From Myxococcales bacterium (GTDB lineage: Bacteria > Myxococcota_A > Polyangia > Nannocystales > Nannocystaceae): 10,676 nt of DNA. This document shows, one piece after another, positions 8,188 through 10,676 of the stretch. Every line of letters begins with the position of its first letter. The stretch's first letter is position 1. The notes under the pieces are model-generated. The model was given only the letters and a program-made list of their open reading frames with translations, had not been told where the DNA came from and did not search any database. The stretch covers positions 5,674 through 16,349 of the forward strand of contig JAGQIT010000418.1 in NCBI GenBank assembly GCA_020431135.1, written 5' to 3'. The position numbers and the translations under genes were made by a program.

Positions 8188-9528
8188 CTACCCCTGCCCC
8201 TGCGCCGCGACGGCCGCGAAGGCCCCGTCCGCGGCCGCCAGGGTCCGCTCGATCGCCGCCGCGCCGTGGGTGGTCGACACGAAGGCGGCCTCGAACTGCG
8301 ACGGCGCCAGGTAGACCCCGCGGGCGAGCATCTCGCGGTGGAAGGCGGCGAAGCGGGCGGTGTCGGAGCCCTTGGCGTCCTCGTAGTTCCAGACCTCGCC
8401 GCCGCGGAAGAAGCCGCAGAACATCGCCCCGACCTGCGTCGAGCTCAGGGCGACGCCGTGTCGGGCCGCGCGCTCGCCGAGGCCGGCGACCAGCGCCCGG
8501 GTGGTCTCCTCGAGCGCGGGGTAGGGGTTCTCGGCCTTCAGGATCTCGAGGGTCGCGCGCCCGGCCGCGACCCCGAGCGGGTTCCCGCTGAGGGTCCCCG
8601 CCTGGTACACGGGCCCGAGGGGGGCGATCTTCGCCATGATCTCGCGGCGCCCGCCGTAGGCCCCGACCGGCATGCCGCCGCCGACGATCTTGCCCAGGCA
8701 GGTGAGATCCGGGGTGACGCCGAAGCGCTCCTGGGCGCCGCCGAGGGCGACGCGGAAGCCGGTCATCACCTCGTCGAAGATGAGCACCGCGCCGTCCTCG
8801 GCGGTGAGCTCACGCAGCCCCTCGAGATAGCCGGGGCGCGGCGGGATGCAGCCCATGTTGCCGGCGATCGGCTCGATGATGATCGCGGCGATCTCCCCCG
8901 GGTTGGCGGCGAAGCACTCCTTGACCGCCTCGAGGTCGTTGTAGGGGACGGTCAGGGTGTCGGCGACGGCGGCCTCGGTGACGCCGGCCGAGCCGGGGAT
9001 CCCGAGGGTCGCCGCGCCGGAGCCGGCCGCCACCAGGAGCATGTCCGCGTGGCCGTGGTAGCCGCCCTCGGCCTTGATGATCTTCGGCCGGCCCGTGTAG
9101 CCGCGGGCGAGGCGGAGGGCGCTCATGGTCGCCTCCGTGCCCGACGAGACCATGCGCACGAGGCCGCCGCGCAGGCTCGGGACGAGGTCGCAGACGAGCT
9201 CCGCGAAGGCGGTCTCGGCGGCCGTGCAGGCGCCGAAGCTGAGGCCGTCGCGCGCCGCCTTGGCGACCGCCTCGACGACCTCCTCGCGGGCGTGGCCGAG
9301 GAGCGCCGGGCCCCAGGTGCCGACGTAGTCGACGAGCTCGGCGCCGTCCTCCGTATAGATGTAGGGGCCGCGGGCCGCCTTGATGAAGGGCGGCTCGCCG
9401 CCGACCGAGGCGAAGGCGCGGACCGGCGAGTTGACCCCGCCGGGGATCACCCGCTGGGCGGCGGCGAAGAGCTCGCGGCTGCGCGCGCCGGCGCGGCCGT
9501 CGTGGTGGTGGGTCTTGCTCGCGGTCAT
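8188..9528 (-). CDS. hemL: Glutamate-1-semialdehyde 2,1-aminomutase
   Basis: This cytosolic PLP enzyme converts glutamate-1-semialdehyde to 5-aminolevulinate, the last step of the C5 route into heme and other tetrapyrroles. The 446-residue protein carries all family marks: RVIPGGVNSPVRAF near residues 26-39, SSGTEA (128-133) for phosphate binding, YHGH at 157-160, FDEVMTGFR with Asp252 for the pyridine nitrogen, and the Schiff-base lysine Lys280 in CLGKIVGGGMPVGAYGG. PSQFEAAFVSTTHG near the C-terminus is also typical. I chose ATG 9528 because AGAGG lies 5 bases upstream and the protein then has near-normal length. An in-frame TTG at 9549 would add seven residues but has no ribosome binding site. 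The stop is 8 bases before atpZ, so hemL appears to be the first gene of the Fo operon, a link between heme supply and respiratory energy conversion that is inferred from position only. Confidence 0.96.
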   Translation of the reverse strand: MTASKTHHHDGRAGARSRELFAAAQRVIPGGVNSPVRAFASVGGEPPFIKAARGPYIYTEDGAELVDYVGTWGPALLGHAREEVVEAVAKAARDGLSFGACTAAETAFAELVCDLVPSLRGGLVRMVSSGTEATMSALRLARGYTGRPKIIKAEGGYHGHADMLLVAAGSGAATLGIPGSAGVTEAAVADTLTVPYNDLEAVKECFAANPGEIAAIIIEPIAGNMGCIPPRPGYLEGLRELTAEDGAVLIFDEVMTGFRVALGGAQERFGVTPDLTCLGKIVGGGMPVGAYGGRREIMAKIAPLGPVYQAGTLSGNPLGVAAGRATLEILKAENPYPALEETTRALVAGLGERAARHGVALSSTQVGAMFCGFFRGGEVWNYEDAKGSDTARFAAFHREMLARGVYLAPSQFEAAFVSTTHGAAAIERTLAAADGAFAAVAAQGQG

Positions 9529-9738
9529 CAGCGCCTCTGCCTTCTGCAAGCCGCGACCGCGCGTCCGCCAGGCCGCCGGCTAGCGGCCGAGAGTGTGCAC
9601 CGAGGGCGATCTCAAGTCCAACCCCGCCGCGGCGCCGTCAGAGGTCGGCGTGAGCGTCCTCCTCTGCCGCCGACGGGCCCGCGGAGGCCGACTCGCTGGT
9701 CGCCGCCGGCCTCCCGGAGGTCCGCCGCGCCCCTCCGC
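9529..9738 (-). promoter_or_regulatory. Intergenic region upstream of hemL-atp, downstream of the second lipoprotein gene
   Basis: This 210-bp interval must hold the operon promoter if hemL is the first gene. On the minus strand TTGAGA (9615-9610) is a good -35 hexamer, but no good -10 follows at 16-18 bases. A 6-bp inverted repeat, GGCCGC (9571-9576) and GCGGCC (9583-9588) with a 6-base loop, lies 43-60 bases before the hemL start and could be a leader hairpin or a binding site. No small ORF, tRNA or riboswitch was recognised. Confidence 0.35.
9683..9714 (-). terminator. Weak terminator-like hairpin after the second lipoprotein gene
   Basis: GGAGGCCG (9683-9690) and CGGCCTCC (9707-9714) form an 8-bp stem with a 16-base loop, beginning 24 bases after the lipoprotein stop on the minus strand. 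There is no T tract. In DNA this GC-rich such stems are common by chance, so the assignment rests mainly on position. Confidence 0.3.
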
Positions 9739-10623
9739 TCAGAGCTTCGCCCCGGTGAAGCCGATGCACCAGCGGCCCTTCGGCGTCACGTTGTTCGTGG
9801 CGATGTCGGCGAAGCTGCCGAACTGACAGCCCGGGGGCCCGGCGTTGTGGAAGAACGTGTGGCCCGGCGGCGGCGCCGTGCCGTCGACCGCGACCCCGAG
9901 ATCCGAGCCGCTCGGCCCGCTGCCGCCGGCGAGGCCGACACAGAACGGCGCGGTGAGCTCGAGCTCGAGGGCGCTGACGTCCACCGAGTGCGGCCCCTTG
10001 CTGACGTCTCCCTGGGCCAGCGGCACGGTGTGCACGGGCGCCCCCGCGGGCTTCGCCCCGTCGTAGGCGTAGAACTCGAGCTGCGGCTCCGCGGGCGCCC
10101 CGAGCGTCGCGGCGACGGTGTACTCGACCGACGCGATCGCGAACACGCCGCGCAGCTCGGGGAAGCACTCCTGATCCCACATCCGCGCCGGTACGCCGTT
10201 GAAGACGTTGGGGAGCGAGAAGCACCAGAAGGGCTCGCTGCACTGATCGGGGGCGTAGTGGCCGAAGCTCTCGGGCTCCGGCAGCTCGCCGGTGGTGGTG
10301 GTCGTCGTCATCTCCCCGGAGGTCGTCGTCTCCGCGGTCGTCGCCTCCCCAGAGGTGACCGAGGTCGTCCCCGAGGCGCTCGTCTCGGAGGTCGTCGAGG
10401 TCGAGCTCCCGCCGGAGGTGGCAGAGTCGGATCCCGAGCCGCTTCCGTCGCTCGCGCTCGCGCCCGTGCTCGCGCTGCCCTCGCTGAGGCTCGCTCCCGC
10501 CGTCGCCGACGTGGCGCCGAGCGTCTCGGTCGGATCGTCGAAGTCCGGGCTGCTGATCGTGCAGCCGGCGGCGAGCCCCACGGACGCCGCGGCGCGTACT
10601 CCAAAGATCCGACCCCAGCGCAT
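9739..10623 (-). CDS. Lipoprotein of unknown function with Ser/Thr-rich linker and six-Cys C-terminal domain
   Basis: I do not recognise a named family for this 294-residue protein. The start is ATG 10623, because it is followed directly by a basic n-region (MRWGRIFGVR), a hydrophobic stretch and a lipobox LAAGC with Cys21. The in-frame ATG at 10665 would place 14 extra residues before the signal peptide. Residues about 34-112 are a Ser/Thr/Gly/Ala/Glu linker with a run of six Thr. The folded domain (about 115-294) is rich in beta-forming residues and has six cysteines (128, 134, 153, 228, 266, 286), probably three disulfides; no catalytic motif was seen. The build (lipobox, low-complexity stalk, Cys-containing globular end) parallels the lipoprotein at 3522-5369 and is common in myxobacterial exported proteins. 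It is probably displayed in the periplasm or on the outer membrane. It is followed by the hemL operon on the same strand after 210 bases and is probably transcribed separately. Confidence 0.78.
   Translation of the reverse strand: MRWGRIFGVRAAASVGLAAGCTISSPDFDDPTETLGATSATAGASLSEGSASTGASASDGSGSGSDSATSGGSSTSTTSETSASGTTSVTSGEATTAETTTSGEMTTTTTTGELPEPESFGHYAPDQCSEPFWCFSLPNVFNGVPARMWDQECFPELRGVFAIASVEYTVAATLGAPAEPQLEFYAYDGAKPAGAPVHTVPLAQGDVSKGPHSVDVSALELELTAPFCVGLAGGSGPSGSDLGVAVDGTAPPPGHTFFHNAGPPGCQFGSFADIATNNVTPKGRWCIGFTGAKL
10288..10524 (-). repeat. Low-complexity Ser/Thr-rich linker-coding tract
   Basis: The DNA coding residues 34-112 of the second lipoprotein is composed of short imperfect GTC/GTG/CGC-type triplet repeats on the plus strand, giving Ser, Thr, Gly, Ala and Glu. 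It has the same character as the linker tract at 3606-3890 but no long shared unit, so the resemblance is compositional and not a recent copy. Confidence 0.65.
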
Positions 10624-10676
10624 GGCCTCGACGATAGCACGCTGGCACAAAGCGCTGGTCCACACGCGCCGCGTAC

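Noticed and set aside
9525..9560. A sigma-54 promoter before hemL: TTGCA on the minus strand near 9549
   Set aside because: The matching -24 position reads GCGGTCG, without the required GG, and the nearest TGGC is about ten bases too far away. TTGCA overlaps possible coding sequence.
10631..10650. A sigma-54 -24-like TGGCAC on the plus strand near the right edge
   Set aside because: At the -12 spacing the sequence reads GCTG where TTGC is needed, with the GC dinucleotide out of register, so the element fails.

Overview
The window looks like chromosomal DNA from a very GC-rich, Gram-negative deltaproteobacterial lineage, most likely a myxobacterium (Myxococcota), possibly of the Nannocystis type. 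The evidence is the strong C/G bias at third codon positions, two lipoproteins whose lipobox is followed by a long Ser/Thr/Ala/Gly linker, a Cys-rich module (CxPG...CYxGPxGT...) that I associate with myxobacterial surface proteins, a sigma-54 two-component pair, and an ATP synthase Fo cluster detached from the F1 genes. The taxonomic call is inference; no rRNA is present.

Layout. Positions 2-409 (+) hold the 3' end of an SbtA-type sodium/bicarbonate symporter gene. Sixteen bases later come a membrane histidine kinase (426-1946, TTG start) and an NtrC-type sigma-54 activator (1943-3322), joined by an ATGA stop/start overlap; the three genes look like one transcription unit. After a 199-bp gap, 3522-5369 (+) encodes an exported lipoprotein: Ser/Thr linker, eight-Cys module, then seven repeats of about 60 residues, probably a seven-bladed beta-propeller. 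It converges across a strong 11-bp hairpin (5386-5411) on 5495-6007 (-), a 170-residue miniature sigma-54 relative. That protein keeps the activator-interacting N-terminus, the last part of the core-binding region and the HEST helix-turn-helix, but lacks most of the core-binding domain and the RpoN box.

From 9528 down to 6186 (-) runs a compact operon hemL-atpZ-atpI-atpB-atpE: glutamate-1-semialdehyde aminomutase, two small Fo accessory membrane proteins, the a subunit and the c subunit. It is closed by a textbook intrinsic terminator (6081-6123). The F1 genes and the b and delta subunits are absent, so they must be encoded elsewhere. At the right edge, 9739-10623 (-) encodes a second Ser/Thr-linker lipoprotein of unknown function.

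How it fits together. The kinase/activator pair probably controls sigma-54 promoters, and its position behind sbtA suggests an inorganic-carbon or ion-related signal, though this is only contextual. The most unusual item is the miniature sigma-54 protein, about 2.2 kb from a sigma-54 activator. It is the best candidate here for something undescribed, possibly a modulator or decoy in sigma-54 transcription. No CRISPR array, tRNA, rRNA, insertion sequence or prophage signature was seen, and no stretch over 300 bp lacks a gene.
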